A stretch of DNA of 64,000 bases, from NCBI GenBank assembly GCA_014905825.1, contig JACGCN010000001.1, forward strand, positions 2,480,001 through 2,544,000, read 5' to 3'. This DNA comes from Lyophyllum atratum (Eukaryota > Basidiomycota > Agaricomycetes > Agaricales > Lyophyllaceae). This document shows positions 1 to 10,447 of the stretch, one piece after another. The notes beneath the pieces were generated by a model, which was not told where the DNA came from, made no database searches, and was given only the letters and a program-made list of their open reading frames with translations. The position numbers were made by a program, and so were the translations under genes. The stretch's first letter is position 1. Every line of letters starts with the position of its first letter.

Positions 1-121
1 CGCATCTAACGACAACAATTTTCTGGCCAGAGAGGATCTGCTTGGAGATGATTGAAGCCAGTCGACCAAGGAGATGACCCTTGCCATCGATAACGATGGG
101 CGTCGAGGAGAAGGTGGCCAT
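1..121 (-). CDS. RPL16: 60S ribosomal protein uL13 (L13a/L16), N-terminal part
   Basis: Partial gene running off the left edge. The ATG at 121 opens a frame reading [15 protein letters not shown] and then HLLGRLASI, followed by GQKIVVVRC at the edge. This is the conserved start of eukaryotic uL13 (yeast Rpl16, mammalian L13a), a component of the large cytosolic ribosomal subunit. About 40 residues are visible and the frame is clean; an exon boundary may lie at the edge. Identification rests on remembered conservation of [13 protein letters not shown]. The gene points leftward, with the GST stop 292 bases upstream of its start. High confidence. Confidence 0.9.
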   Translation of the reverse strand, partial: MATFSSTPIVIDGKGHLLGRLASIISKQILSGQKIVVVRC

Positions 122-413
122 CTTGAAGTCTAAGTAGTTGTAAGCTTTCCTGGGCAAATATGGGCGAAATTCAGAATGGGTGGTACGGACCTGTGCGGGG
201 AGATTGGGAGGATGCGAATACAATGTTCAGTATACAGTCGCGGTGAATTTCGGCAAGCTCTCACCTTGAGGAGTTGAACGTTTACGGCGTCTAGGCGGAT
301 GACTGTGGCTTACCCCAACCTCCAAACCTTGTTTCGAACTGCACAGGTGCACGGCAATCCCCGAATTCCCAGGCTCGTTCTTCCCAGTCCTGCCAAATTT
401 GGAATTACTCAAT

Positions 414-1275
414 CTACTCAGGCACGAGTACATCGTCATCCTGTCCAAACTTGTCGCTCGCCTCTCTTATCCAACCTGCTGTCCCGAACGCACCCAGCGT
501 CCACGCTCGCTCTCGTACTCGGTCTTCTTCGTACCACTTCTTTATATCTTCTCTCTCTCCTACTATAGCACAAACTTCTCCACACTTTTCGAAATCTTTC
601 CTCGCTTCGAAACACTTTTCCAGGCACGGAAACATGTCCATGGACAAGAGAAATGCCGTAAACATGCTGGCGCTCGCCGCAGTTACACTTCTAACGGGAT
701 TAGTAAGGCGCTTCAGCATAGCTTCTGTCCCTCGAAGGTATGGGAGAACAATATGTTCAAGAATCGTCGCACGACTTGATGTCGCAAGCCACGTCTGGAG
801 TCGGTATTAATGACGAAAGAAACAGTATAAATTTGAAACTTACCTCCTCGACGCTCATTTGGAATATGCGGTTGATGAAAAATAGTGCTGCGTCCTTTGC
901 CATCCACATCTGCGCACGGTCCTCGGTCGATCCCTTTGGAATCCAGTTATCTGGTTGCTCCGATCATTGAAACCCCCCACTCACGCCAGCTTGCTTTCCG
1001 GGGTGTAACTTCTCCTCAAGGTATTCCAAAATGGCTTCCGTCTCGCCCAATATTAGATCTTGCCTGCCACTTTCTCGGACCTCCAGGACGGGCAATCCTC
1101 GATGTGGATATTGATCGAAATCTGGAGTACGTCTTATCACTCTCCACTCTTCAAGGCTCATGACAGTATGCCAGCCATAGGTCACACCAGCGTCAACTAG
1201 CATGAGAAAGACCGGTTCGCAGCTGCCGCGAACTGGAAAGTAGGTGACACGAAAGGTCGCTTTGTTGTCGCTCAT
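414..1275 (-). CDS. Glutathione S-transferase
   Basis: Three exons (985-1275, 844-933, 414-794) join in phase 0 to about 253 residues, normal for a cytosolic GST. The N-terminus VTYFPVRGSCEPVFLML is the thioredoxin-like GST_N fold, and LGETEAILEYLEEKL is the glutathione-binding Glu/Ser-Glu turn (GETEAI here where many have ESxAI). The rest is the helical C-terminal domain (MAKDAALFFINR, then a long helical tail). It should conjugate or reduce substrates with glutathione. Substrate class cannot be assigned. The start at 1275 is preferred because it begins MSDNK just before the first strand; the longer frame to 1338 has no obvious role. No frame break seen. Confidence 0.85.
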
Positions 1276-1598
1276 CGCAAGGTAAGTATCGGTTGATGGG
1301 TGAGAGGATCGCTGTGCGAAGTTGTTGGATGAAATCAACTATTGACCCCGATCATATGATCTATGTGGCACTGGCATGGTTCACGAAAAGGCGGCGTGAT
1401 GCTGACAAGCACCATCTTCTTTACAACTGCCAATGACACCTCAATGTTAAGCGTTTCATGGACCGACGCGTATATTGTGTGTCGATAGCGCTAAGTATTG
1501 CCCTCCTTAGTTTATTCAACCATCAACAGCAATGGCCTCGAAGGTATAATTCTGATCCTTGATTGGAAAAGCCACAAATACTGTCCCTTGAATTCCTT
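1276..1598. other. Intergenic, GST promoter side
   Basis: Between the GST start and the stop of the SMP-30-like gene. It must hold the GST promoter and the 3' end of the next gene. No coding exon, RNA gene or clear TATA box is recognised. Confidence 0.5.
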
Positions 1599-2901
1599 TT
1601 ATCCGATGAAGTCATGTCGGCGGCCACCTCTATATTTTCCAGCAAGGTCAATGAGAAACAGATGACCAGAATCCGGAAAGTCTGTCTGCCTTCTCGCATC
1701 CCCGCCGATTGCACCACAGTGTGCAGTTGTAACGAATAGCTGATCATCATTTGGGCCTGGCCAAATATTCATCATCTGGGAATTGCGGTCCACGACTGGT
1801 GACTTACCTCCAAAGCAGCAGGCAGTAATGTTCAAAGCGGTGGGGAAGAAAATTTCGACGTCGATTGCACCATTCTTGGTGAACCTGATGATTCGAGAAC
1901 CTCCCCATCTGAAAGGGAAAAATAGCAAAGTTAGCGCGATATTCAAACGTCAAAATAGAAAGTCTCAACCGAGCACTCCAGATGCACCCCTCCTCGTCAA
2001 TGCAAAGGCCATCGCAAAAGGAGTTCTCAGGTAAACCCAATGCAATTGCATCTATGAACACACGACGGTTTGATAAATTGCCATCATCGTAGTCGTAGGC
2101 GTAGATCTTATTGGTCAAAGAGTCTGTGAAATAACTGTCTTCCGTAATTCAGCTACGTGGATGTTGGACAAAGGGAGACGAACTTGCAATGTTTTTTCGT
2201 CCGGGCTCCAGCCTAGACCATTGGAGTCCTATGCCTGTATAAGCAGATAGTAACCGTTGAAAGAGAACAGAGCCTACGGTGAAGGGACCCTCGTCGACGA
2301 CCTTGGAGGTGCCGTCATTAGGGTCGTACCTGTACAATTTTCCGGGTACCCCATGTTCTTTGGAATATATTGTTCCAGCAAAAAACCGGCCTTTGCTATC
2401 ACATCCCCCGTCATTAAACCGAGTGTAGGGAATATCATCGATGGGAAGTGGTTGGCTTATGTACTTCAACGTCGAGTTGCCTTCGAGTAATGGCGAAGCC
2501 CTCTGCCGCAGTACATGCCAGCTTCAAGCGCAGATCAGACGAGCAGCCAAGGTTGTAGATAGTGTATACCCACTCCTGGTTTAGCTTTCCGTAATGCCAG
2601 ACATGAAACGGGGGTGTCGAATTGCTCCACCTGCAGGTCAAGACTCTGGGTATTGAGATGGTAAACCTGCGAAACTCGTTAATTTCAACCAATTTTGGAT
2701 TGCTAGAGTCGTGAACCTTCTTCTCGGATATATCCACAAAGTGTAAAGTTGACGTTGTTGAGTCGTACAGTGGGCCTAACGCAATCTGATATCAGATGGG
2801 CTGATCAGAAGGCAGCGGACATGGTCACAAAAAATACCTTCTCCTAATGTGCAGCCGACTTCCAGCCAAGGGCGCCTTGCTACGATCTGGGTGTGGACCA
2901 T
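1599..2901 (-). CDS. SMP-30/gluconolactonase-like beta-propeller protein (frame break)
   Basis: About eight exons encode the SMP-30/regucalcin/gluconolactonase six-bladed propeller, typically a metal-dependent lactone hydrolase. Recognisable pieces in order: CTLGEGPLYD (N-terminal strand with the metal-ligand Glu), SCLALRK, LACTAAEGFA, YTRFNDGGCDSKGRFFAGT (core), SNGLGWSPDEKT, YFTDSLTNKIYAYDY, FCDGLCIDEEGCIW and NDDQLFVTTA. A GC-AG intron lies at 2135-2187. The conserved frame breaks by one base near 2486-2491, between GFA and EGNSTLKYI, which an intron cannot explain. The start at 2901 (MVHTQ, 19 residues before GEG) is inferred; a further upstream exon is possible. Substrate unknown. Family call is firm, functionality is not. 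Confidence 0.8.
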
Positions 2902-3670
2902 GTTTGGAGGAACAGAGCTGGGATAAACTTTCTTTGGTTCGAGACCATGATCGGTGCGGACTTGGGCCTTTATCAATATAAGATATGTGGGGAAATTTTG
3001 GGGAAAATAAAGCAGACTAACGATACCGCGGGGTAATTTATTCCAAACTCGGCAAGGCCAGAAAATATGACTGTATGGACGAGCCAAAGGGGACAGGAAG
3101 GAACTTATGCTCGTCCATCGATCTCAGTATTTATGGGCGAAGGGCCGTATCTAAAGATCTTTCCAGGTCAGGTCAACATAGATTGACCTATATTCGCTGA
3201 GAAGTACAGCCAGGATTGGTGGGTTATCTCGGCTTTCCCCGAAAGAAATTCTTCGTGCATGTCGATGGGTAAAAAAAGGGACTCGAGGGATGAGCTTGGG
3301 ATTCACAGATCGATCACAAGGACCAGCCTAGAGCCAGCTCTGCGGGGCCTTGACAACATTAACTCATCCTGTGGTGACACTATTTCTGTCACTGACAGAA
3401 GGAGAGAACAGCAAAAAGCCGTGATTTGTGTAACGAATTGCACATCCACAAGTTTGAGCAGAAGAAGCGAGACGTGTGGCAGCTAAGAATCTGAGAAGAA
3501 TATACTCTTTGGAGAACGGAAGAGCCGTGTCGGGTAAGCGTATTAGAGTAAGTGTTTTCAGGAGGAGGAATGGTCCTGATGGCAACTTTGCTTGGAAGTT
3601 AAAGTTGACAACAGCTTGCTGACCTCATCAACTCGGGAAATTTCTCAGTTCACCACCACCATCGTCCGCT
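2902..3670. other. Divergent intergenic region
   Basis: 769 bases between the SMP-30-like start (minus) and the MRPL8 start (plus). It should hold both promoters and possibly a 5' exon of the SMP-30-like gene: a minus-strand open stretch at about 2902-3090 with a good GT donor (gttagt) lacks an in-frame ATG. Nothing else is recognised. Confidence 0.4.
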
Positions 3671-4670
3671 ATGAAACATGGCGTGGCTTTTCGCAAGTTC
3701 TCGAGGACGTCCTCGCATAGGATGCTCATGCTAAGGTGCAAAAGAAGTCCAGTGTCATCAACCGCGCTCTTATGCCTTAATATTGTATAGGAATCTAGTC
3801 ACGTCGCTTTTTGAACATGAACAGATTTCGACCACGCTGCCAAAGGCACGAGACACCGCTCGCCTCGCCGAGAAGGTTGGATTTCTAGAATATGAGACGT
3901 GTAAATGTTTGACGGCGTACAGATAATCACCATGGGCAAGAAGGGCGACCGGGCGGCACACTCGCGTGCTTCAGCCTTTTTGCTGAATTCGTCTTTACTC
4001 CCAAAGGTATTCGGAAACTTTGCAGAACGTTATTCCAGTCGACCTGGAGGTTATACCCGGATTCACAAACTCGGAAACCGTCCAGGTGACAACGCACCCC
4101 GCGCGATTCTTGAACTTGTCGACAATCCACGAGATCTTCGATGGGAAATAACGTCACGGGCTATTGGGCGGGAGATGTTGAAAGAGAAGCTGAAAAGCCA
4201 GAAGCCCGTGTCCATCATCAACAAGGGGGCTGAAGGTGCACAGGAGGTTGTGGACGTAGAGAGAAATTTGAAGCTCGGCGAGTCTGGTGGCTTGTTACGA
4301 CCGAAGACACGATGGAACCTTCAAAAGATTCTAAGATTCCGGAATGACAGTGCTCCAGCTGAGTTGAGTCGAAAGGTGGGAGATTACATGGTGAGTATCT
4401 GTATCCTCCCTTCTAGGTTTAGAGCTGAACAACATTCCAAAGGATCATTTGTTGGCCACCCCCATGGCCACTCGTTCGTTACACGAAGAAATGAAGGAAC
4501 GCAATTCACAAAATTACGCGCCTCGTACCAAAGCCGGACAGATTCTTCCTGGAGAGACCCGGCCTGCGCTCAGTTTGGCCCGAGGTGCACTTGGCCATCA
4601 CCGGCCACCACCGACGGGCCCTATACTTTCCATGAAGACTGTCTTTGGTAGCAAATATAAGAACGCATAA
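3671..4670 (+). CDS. MRPL8: Mitochondrial large-subunit ribosomal protein bL17m
   Basis: Four exons (3671-3735, 3791-3875, 3923-4390, 4443-4670) join cleanly to about 281 residues. The N-terminus MKHGVAFRKFSRTSSHRMLM, then NLVTSLFEHEQI and KARDTARLAEK, is the bL17 core (KLGR..HR..LLRNL pattern of bacterial L17). A fungal mitochondrial extension follows, with GYTRIHKLGNRPGDNAPRAI. It is part of the mitoribosome exit-tunnel region. There is no separate cleavable presequence, as expected since bL17 begins near its conserved start. The stop is 54 bases from the convergent AIM6 stop. Confidence 0.92.
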
Positions 4671-4724
4671 TACATAGTCTCACTATCACTATCACTAATC
4701 ACTATTCTTTCAATTCATATATCT

Positions 4725-5869
4725 TTAAAATCCACTAGCCGCCTCAAGATCGTCAGCGTTTAGCCAGTCCGCCCCTCTATTCAATAACTCCGTCCAAACA
4801 TTATTTCGCGCTTCAATTGGCCACGCAGGCGTGTCCCAGAATCTCGCCCTGATCCCAAGGCCATGTGCTGCCCCGACAAGGCTTGTGATGTTAGAACGTT
4901 GAGCTTCTGTTATATTGCCTATTCCGTCCCACCCTACAACAGCCTCGTAATTGACACTGGCCAAAGGTGCGAGAGTGATGTCCCACGTTGTGTTGGAGGT
5001 TGTATCGGTAAGCCCAGCCAACGGCGCGTCGAAGAATATGTCTCGTGGTGATAACGCTTTTATGCCTTCGAGGGGTGTGTTTCCTGTTCCGACGACTGTC
5101 ACTGCTGACTGAATCAATACTCCCTGAGAATGCGTTGTTAGGTAGTGCGCAGTGCGAAGTGGTTCTAATGCTTTCAGAACGAATGGCAGAGTTCTATGGT
5201 GTGCGGTGTTGTCAGCTCAGACCAGGTGTGTGAAGAATATACCTACGCTACTCCATCAGTTTTCATGTCCACTGAGAAGCTGTAAAGGTGTGCCGCTTGA
5301 GGTATCAAACACTCCGCTGGCAGAAAACGCACACCTGTCAGCAGAGGGTCTTGCTGAAGTTTGGTGAACGCACTTCGGTTTAGTTTGATTTACCGTAAAC
5401 GCGTTGTCGGGGTTTTGTTGCTTGAGGATATCCAGCAGAGGTCTTACGTATAATGATTCCAATGTGCGATCCTTCGTTAAGGCTGCCCTCTCGTGGCCCA
5501 CCTGTTCGCAGACGGTCTAGGCGGACTGCCCCGAAAAGGCATAGACACATACCAAAAGCTGCCCATCTACGAGCCACACATCAGCTTCCACACTTGCAAC
5601 ACCGAAACTTATCGCCGTGAGGAGAGGTACGTCGCGCCAGTCTACCATTTTAATTCAAAACCTGTTCAAAAGTGACAAGAGAGAGAGGATCTACAGTCAT
5701 TGTGAGAGTGGATTGCTTTCGGGACAATGTCTTGGGTGAACTGAGTCGGGTAACGCAACAGGGATGAGTTGGATGACTGGAGAGACTGGATTTGCTTTAA
5801 GATACCAGGTTTCGCCAAACCGCTAGCAAGCGAGCCTAGCAGTGCACAGATCAAGGAGATTCGCACCAT
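4725..5869 (-). CDS. AIM6: Secreted Aim6-like PI-PLC/GDPD-fold phosphodiesterase (frame break)
   Basis: Starts with a signal peptide (MVRISLICALLGSLASGLA), then IHSHND-YWRDVPLL and VEADVWL..GQLLVGHE, the active-site strand pattern of the PLC-like TIM barrel shared by Aim6 and glycerophosphodiester phosphodiesterases. Later blocks are GVFDTSSGTPLQLL, VDMKTDG and the C-terminal DTPAWPIEARNNVW and GADWLNADDL. Four exons are read, with one intron splitting the HND-Y codon. Conserved frames before and after about 5268 (LQLL to VDMKTDG) differ by one base, so the reading frame breaks as assembled. An alternative acceptor keeps a frame open but loses the conserved GVFDT block. Substrate unknown. Extracellular or vacuolar location inferred from the signal peptide. 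Confidence 0.8.
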
Positions 5870-6278
5870 GGGGTGATGTTGCGGGTGCGGATCGTCCGAA
5901 TCCTGAAGGAACCACTGGTTTTCTTCATTAGTCCCTCAATGGCAAAGAAGTTCTTCAACGGCAGGAGGTCCATACGAATGCCAACGCTTCGAATACATCC
6001 ATGGCCAATGAAATGTCGCACGTGGGGTTGTTGTATGTTTTGTACACTTTTGCAAGTTTCTGGTGGGTCGTTCAACCTAAGAAAGGTATCGAAAATTAAG
6101 TCGTGTGTATATACGTTACATATTATCTTCAATGGGTAGCGTAGAGAGGTACAGTCCATTTCTGTGATGCATCTAGTGCCGCTATCATAGTCCTGCTATC
6201 TGAAAAGTAGCGTGGATGAGAATCAAGCTGTCCTGAAATGAGATGGACACATACGATCAGGTTCGCCCTGCAGAGAGG
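5870..6278. other. Intergenic
   Basis: Upstream of AIM6 and downstream of the small minus-strand gene at 6279-6708. Short open frames here have no family resemblance, and I see no RNA gene or repeat. Confidence 0.4.
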
Positions 6279-6708
6279 CTAAGTATCATTCCAGATAGAG
6301 AACCGATGATCTCTCCAGTGTCGGTCAACTCTTATGCCATCGAAAGTCGGTGAGGAATTCATATGGGACGCCTCGGGGCTCGACGGCGCATCAGAAAAGA
6401 CGTGAGATACTTCACATCTCATGTCTCTCCATGACCGTGCGCTTTTGAAGGCATGATCAGTTCCTATGATGCGAGCTGCGGTAGGGTATAGGTACATACC
6501 TTACGCTTGCAACCTTGGTCCGCGCTTTAATAGCATAGCAATAAACAGAGCCGGCGGCGAGCACCAGAGTGACGGATTCTTGTGGATTAAGAAGGACAAT
6601 CGAACGTGCATTCTGCCCATAGTTATGTAGTAGTTGCACTGTGACGCAGTCGACGGTATCATTAGTGAAATCCAGAAGGATATCATAGCATTGGACGATC
6701 GAGGGCAT
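6279..6708 (-). CDS. Small unnamed protein, paralogue A of a local pair
   Basis: Two exons (6500-6708, 6279-6441) with a phase-2 intron give 123 residues. No signal peptide or membrane helix. Motifs: LLDFTNDT, TVQ, ESVTLVLAAGSVYCYAIK and, just after the intron, RSWRDMRCEV. The gene at 9801-10199 shares these motifs in the same order, with the intron at the same codon and phase. I do not recognise a named domain; I have an impression of similar unnamed proteins in mushrooms, unverified. The pattern of short hydrophobic strands suggests a small beta fold, which is inference only. The gene is real by paralogy and clean splicing. Confidence 0.7.
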
Positions 6709-7464
6709 CAGAGGTTGAACGTTCCGAGGATACCTACATAGCCGACATCGTTTTAAGTAACATGCGAGGAAGGCGCGGTTGACGCGAGGAGATGGGAACC
6801 GGTGTGAATTAATTACGCACTCGAGTCTCGAGACACTTGGGCGATAACGTCTTGCTTAATAAGTTATGGCTTCGGCGCCGCTGGGGGTACTGGGGAATGT
6901 GTCCCATCGCTCAAGCTTGTTCAAATACTGAAGACAGTCAAGGCCGCAACGTATATAGACAATAGCTGCTGTACCCACTGGCATGGCAATGAGTATTGGG
7001 TTGTTATGTTATGGAAGATAGTAGAGACGAAAAATGGTATGTTCCGAGCGTTTGTTGTCCCAGTACGAAGAGAATGAGAATTTGTGTTGTGGGAGATATG
7101 TGCAATGTGTAATGAGCATGCAGGCTATAAGGAGGAGTGATGCTATGGAAACAAATGCAAACGCAAACGTCGGAATGTCTTTCGAATGCATGGAACAATT
7201 ATAAAACGTGCCAGGTTAACCAGGACTGGTATATAAAAAGTGGTCACCCACCTGCCCGACCATATCCAGAGTCGGACCAGACTGGAATTACGATAATACA
7301 GTATGAAAGGTGGTATTCAGGATGTCCATTGTCCTCGTGTGCGTATCATGTCTACCTAGTCAAATGAGCCTGATACGTGGAGGCAGAGGTAAAATGTATA
7401 GACTGCATGTCGGTCTAGCGACGAATCAAGAAGATGCACCGTAATGCGTATCATGGTATGAGGC
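6709..7464. other. Intergenic
   Basis: 756 bases between two minus-strand genes. It holds the promoter of the 6279-6708 gene and the 3' end of the membrane-protein gene. A 60-codon minus frame at 7009-7191 begins with an ATG and a hydrophobic stretch but has no supporting similarity or splicing, so it is not called. Confidence 0.35.
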
Positions 7465-8461
7465 CTAGGAACCTGTTCTCCATATCCGTGCTGGGTGTAA
7501 GCGCTTGCGCCAGCGCCCGAGGTCTTCCTGTCCAGACGACCCTGGGCCTACGAGGGGTGGGTACGATCCTTGCCGGTAAGAGTAATCAGAATGGGAAAGC
7601 GAATCTTTTGGTTGGAGTTGAGGCTGCGCTAGTACATCTGAAACGCTAGTCGCACTCTCTTGGCGAACATGACTGTAGCCCTGGGGTGAACGGGGAGAGT
7701 CCACAGAAGGTCTAGAGTCCCAGGGGTCGCTGCGCGTGTTCATGGGAATGCTCTCATTGTTGAGTTGGTCGTACTTCTCGTGGTCACGGCGTTGAGAGGT
7801 CCCGTATGAGGACAACACAACATATAAGTAGATCTTCCATGACATCATAAGTACATGGCGAACTAGAACTGCAGCCACTTACTTGTAAGATCCCCAACAC
7901 CACCCAAAGACCACCCATTATACCGACGTCGACCCAGGGGAATATTTCACATAATGTATCGCCTTCGGAGGTGGTGCTCTCAGAGCCATCTGAAAAGAAG
8001 TCCTTCAAGCACTTGCTTTTAGCGGTTGAGTGTCGGGTCGCCGACATGATCGCCCAAGCCGCAGCGACAGCAAAAGCGGCGAGGGTGGCAAGTAGGTGCA
8101 CACTAATGTATCGCCTGTAGAGAATAGGTTTCTCCTGCAGCAAGGCAACATGAGGTTGAGAGTGTCAAAGCAGATAATTGCATACCCGTGCAACACCGAT
8201 GAAACCAAGAACTTGGACAGCAGCCAATATAAAGCATATTACACCCAAAATCGGTGCGGAATAGGACGGGGTTGCTGCGCCGACGACTATGAGATGGTCA
8301 GAATGAGGTGCGTGGTAGAGTAAATTAGAAGAACTGACTTGAAGGGGTAGCCACAGAAAGAATGCCGACTAGAAGAGCAGTGAAAAATTGTGTGGTCAAG
8401 GTGGCATATACACCAGCATTGACGATGGGGATGGCACAACAGCAATACTCTCTGGCTTCAT
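7465..8461 (-). CDS. Four-helix fungal membrane protein, function unknown
   Basis: Exons 8339-8461, 8186-8286, 7883-8134 and 7465-7833 encode four hydrophobic segments: around YCCCAIPIVNAGVY, APILGVICFILAAVQVLGF, LLATLAAFAVAAAWAI and VDVGIMGGLWVVLGIL. A loop with two cysteines (SKCLKDFF and DTLCEIF) lies before helix four. A long polar cytosolic tail rich in Ser, Asp and Gln follows. The layout is tetraspanin- or MARVEL-like, and I recall similar unnamed proteins in Agaricomycetes. The start is uncertain: the ATG at 8461 is out of frame with REYCCC by one base, implying a small indel or an unseen 5' exon. Divergent from the NPC2-like gene with only 144 bases between. Confidence 0.65.
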
Positions 8462-8605
8462 GATAGTTAGTAGTTAATCGCAGTCCAAGGCTGTGCTTGC
8501 GGTGACAAGGGTACTTTATTATGTAATCTGGTGACGTAAACGACGGGTGCTGGTTCAAGTATCCCCGCAAAGTATACGTACTAAACCTGTCCTCCAACCT
8601 CCATC

Positions 8606-9439
8606 ATGGTCCGCATTTCCCTAGTCGCCTTGTTCGCTCTCTCCTCCGCTGCCGTTGGGTTCGCCAACCCACTCGAACACCAGATTTCGCTCCACGGCAC
8701 CCGACGCAGCTCTCACAACGGAAAAGTGGGACTGGAAGGATTGTGGTTCGTTTAACTTCAACCCCTGGCATACCTTGTCTAATGGCATTCAGGTGGTCCA
8801 TCGGATCCAATTCAGGTTGAATCAATAGAAGTTTATCCAGATCCGCCTCAACCTGGCAAAGAATTGACTGTCAAGGTCAAGGGGAAAGCCACCGAACTCA
8901 TTGAGGTGACTGGACACCACTGTTAGAACAGGAACTTCTATTCATTCATATGACACAGGAGGGTGCTTATGCGGATGTCATTGTGAAATTGGGTCTTGTC
9001 AAACTTCTCCAGAAGCGTTTCGACGTTTGCGACGAAGCGTATGTCCTTCTGCCGTTGTTCCTCAGACTCAAACTAAGCCGTATCCTACAAGGCGCAACGC
9101 TAATGCGTCTGTCCAATGTCCAGTTGAGCCAGCCTCCTATATTGTTGAACAGACAGTCGCACTTCCGAAGGAAATTCCAAGGGGTATGGCAAACCCACTC
9201 GTTATCTCCTTGAATCATCGACTTACGTCCATCCACCAGCCAAGTTTACGGTGAATATCCGCGGCTACACCGTTGACGAGGATCCAATGCTATGCCTTGA
9301 CCTCCACGTCGATTTCATGAAGAATCCATTCCCAGACTCGGGTGGTAGATCTTTGCTTGTCGGAACCATTCTGGCTTGCCCCTATACTGTAGTACAGGTC
9401 ATCAATATCACATTTGCTGCTGCCGTTTGTGGACTTTGA
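8606..9439 (+). CDS. Secreted ML-domain (NPC2/PG-PI transfer) lipid-binding protein (frame break)
   Basis: Signal peptide MVRISLVALFALSSAAVGFA, then an ML domain: WDWKDCG, GPSDPIQVESIEVYPDPP, KRFDVCDEA, QCPVEP and a YTVDEDPMLCLDLHVDF end. Cys positions fit the three disulfides of NPC2-like sterol or phospholipid carriers (fungal phosphatidylglycerol/phosphatidylinositol transfer protein). Exons: 8606-8745, 8793-8905, 8959-9038, 9092-9183, 9240-9439. Inside exon 1 the signal-peptide frame and the ML frame differ by one base near 8690, and no intron fits. It probably acts in the vacuole lumen or outside the cell, binding lipid. Also possible: the break is a sequencing indel, which I favour. Confidence 0.82.
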
Positions 9440-9800
9440 TTGGTATCTTACATCGATCCTTACCATGGATATACATTACTTGATCCGATATCCTGCTACT
9501 GTCAACATGATCTCCTTTTTTCCCGTATCGCGAGCTCTTTCCAAAGCTCACCCTCAGTGGATTTCCCGCTTGTGAACGTAGTGTCGGATTAGTCTTGTTT
9601 GGCTTGGAGCGAACAAAGATTTCCCTGCGGTTTTGACGTACGATAGGGATTCCTCATGTCCGGAGACAATTGTATCGGCATCCCTGATCTGGCGAGAACA
9701 ATAAGGTGGTCCACATTCATGCCTGCTTCGCACATCCTCAGAGCAGTAGATATGGATCCAGGAGCAATCAATGAATCTATTAATCTTACCTTGACGCACT
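9440..9800. other. Intergenic
   Basis: 361 bases between two plus-strand genes (NPC2-like and paralogue B). It should hold the NPC2-like 3' end and the promoter of paralogue B. No motif or RNA gene is recognised. Confidence 0.4.
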
Positions 9801-10199
9801 ATGCCTACGAGCACCTTACCATTCGAAGTATTACTCGAGTTCACGAACGACACATCCAGTGCTGCCACTGTGCAACCCACTCGCGGTGACGACGATTTAT
9901 CGGGCGGCGCTTCCATCTTACTGCAACGCGGAGAGAGCGTCTCGCTCGTCTTGAATGCAGGATCTATATACCAATATAGGCTCAGGCAGATGGGTAGACA
10001 GGCACAAATATCGTAGGTGCTAATTTGAGTTGACGTCGATAGCTGGTTAATTCTTTCCTGAACTCGCTGAAGAGTAAAAACATGGCAGGACACCCAGTGC
10101 AGTGTAGCAAAAGTCCTTGCTGGACATTATACGCAGGACTATGAGGCATCGACACAGGCGCAATGTGTAACCGTCACATGTCTTGGCAGCGACACATAG
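9801..10199 (+). CDS. Small unnamed protein, paralogue B of a local pair
   Basis: Two exons (9801-10012, 10073-10199) with a phase-2 intron give 112 residues. It shares with the 6279-6708 product the motifs LLEFTNDT, TVQ, GESVSLVLNAGSIYQYRL and, straight after the intron, KTWQDTQCSV. The C-terminus differs and is Cys/Thr-rich. No secretion signal or membrane segment. The intron position and phase match paralogue A, supporting a shared ancestor. No known domain recognised and function unknown. It runs head-on towards the mannanase gene, stop to stop 248 bases. Confidence 0.7.
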
Positions 10200-10447
10200 C
10201 AGGAGGTCAGTATCCTAACCCCGCTCTCACACACATACACATATGCTGATGAGTTCTGATGGATATTGCGTCCTTCAATTCGCAGGGAACACGTTCTTTG
10301 GCTGTTACATGACAAGGAAATCAATTAGAGAGAAGTTTTGACAGCCTAAATTCCCCGATTTAGTGCGACTTCGCGGCTTGTATCTTGGCTGCACGTCTGA
10401 TGTGAAAAGGAGTTCAGTTAAAAGCATTCAGGGAGATACGACACTGC

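Noticed and set aside
2930..2950. tRNA B-box-like word ggttcgagacc
   Set aside because: No matching A box or acceptor stem; it lies in the upstream open stretch of the SMP-30-like gene.
7009..7191. 60-codon minus-strand frame with an ATG and hydrophobic N-terminus
   Set aside because: Too short, no similarity or intron support; could be a chance AT-rich frame.
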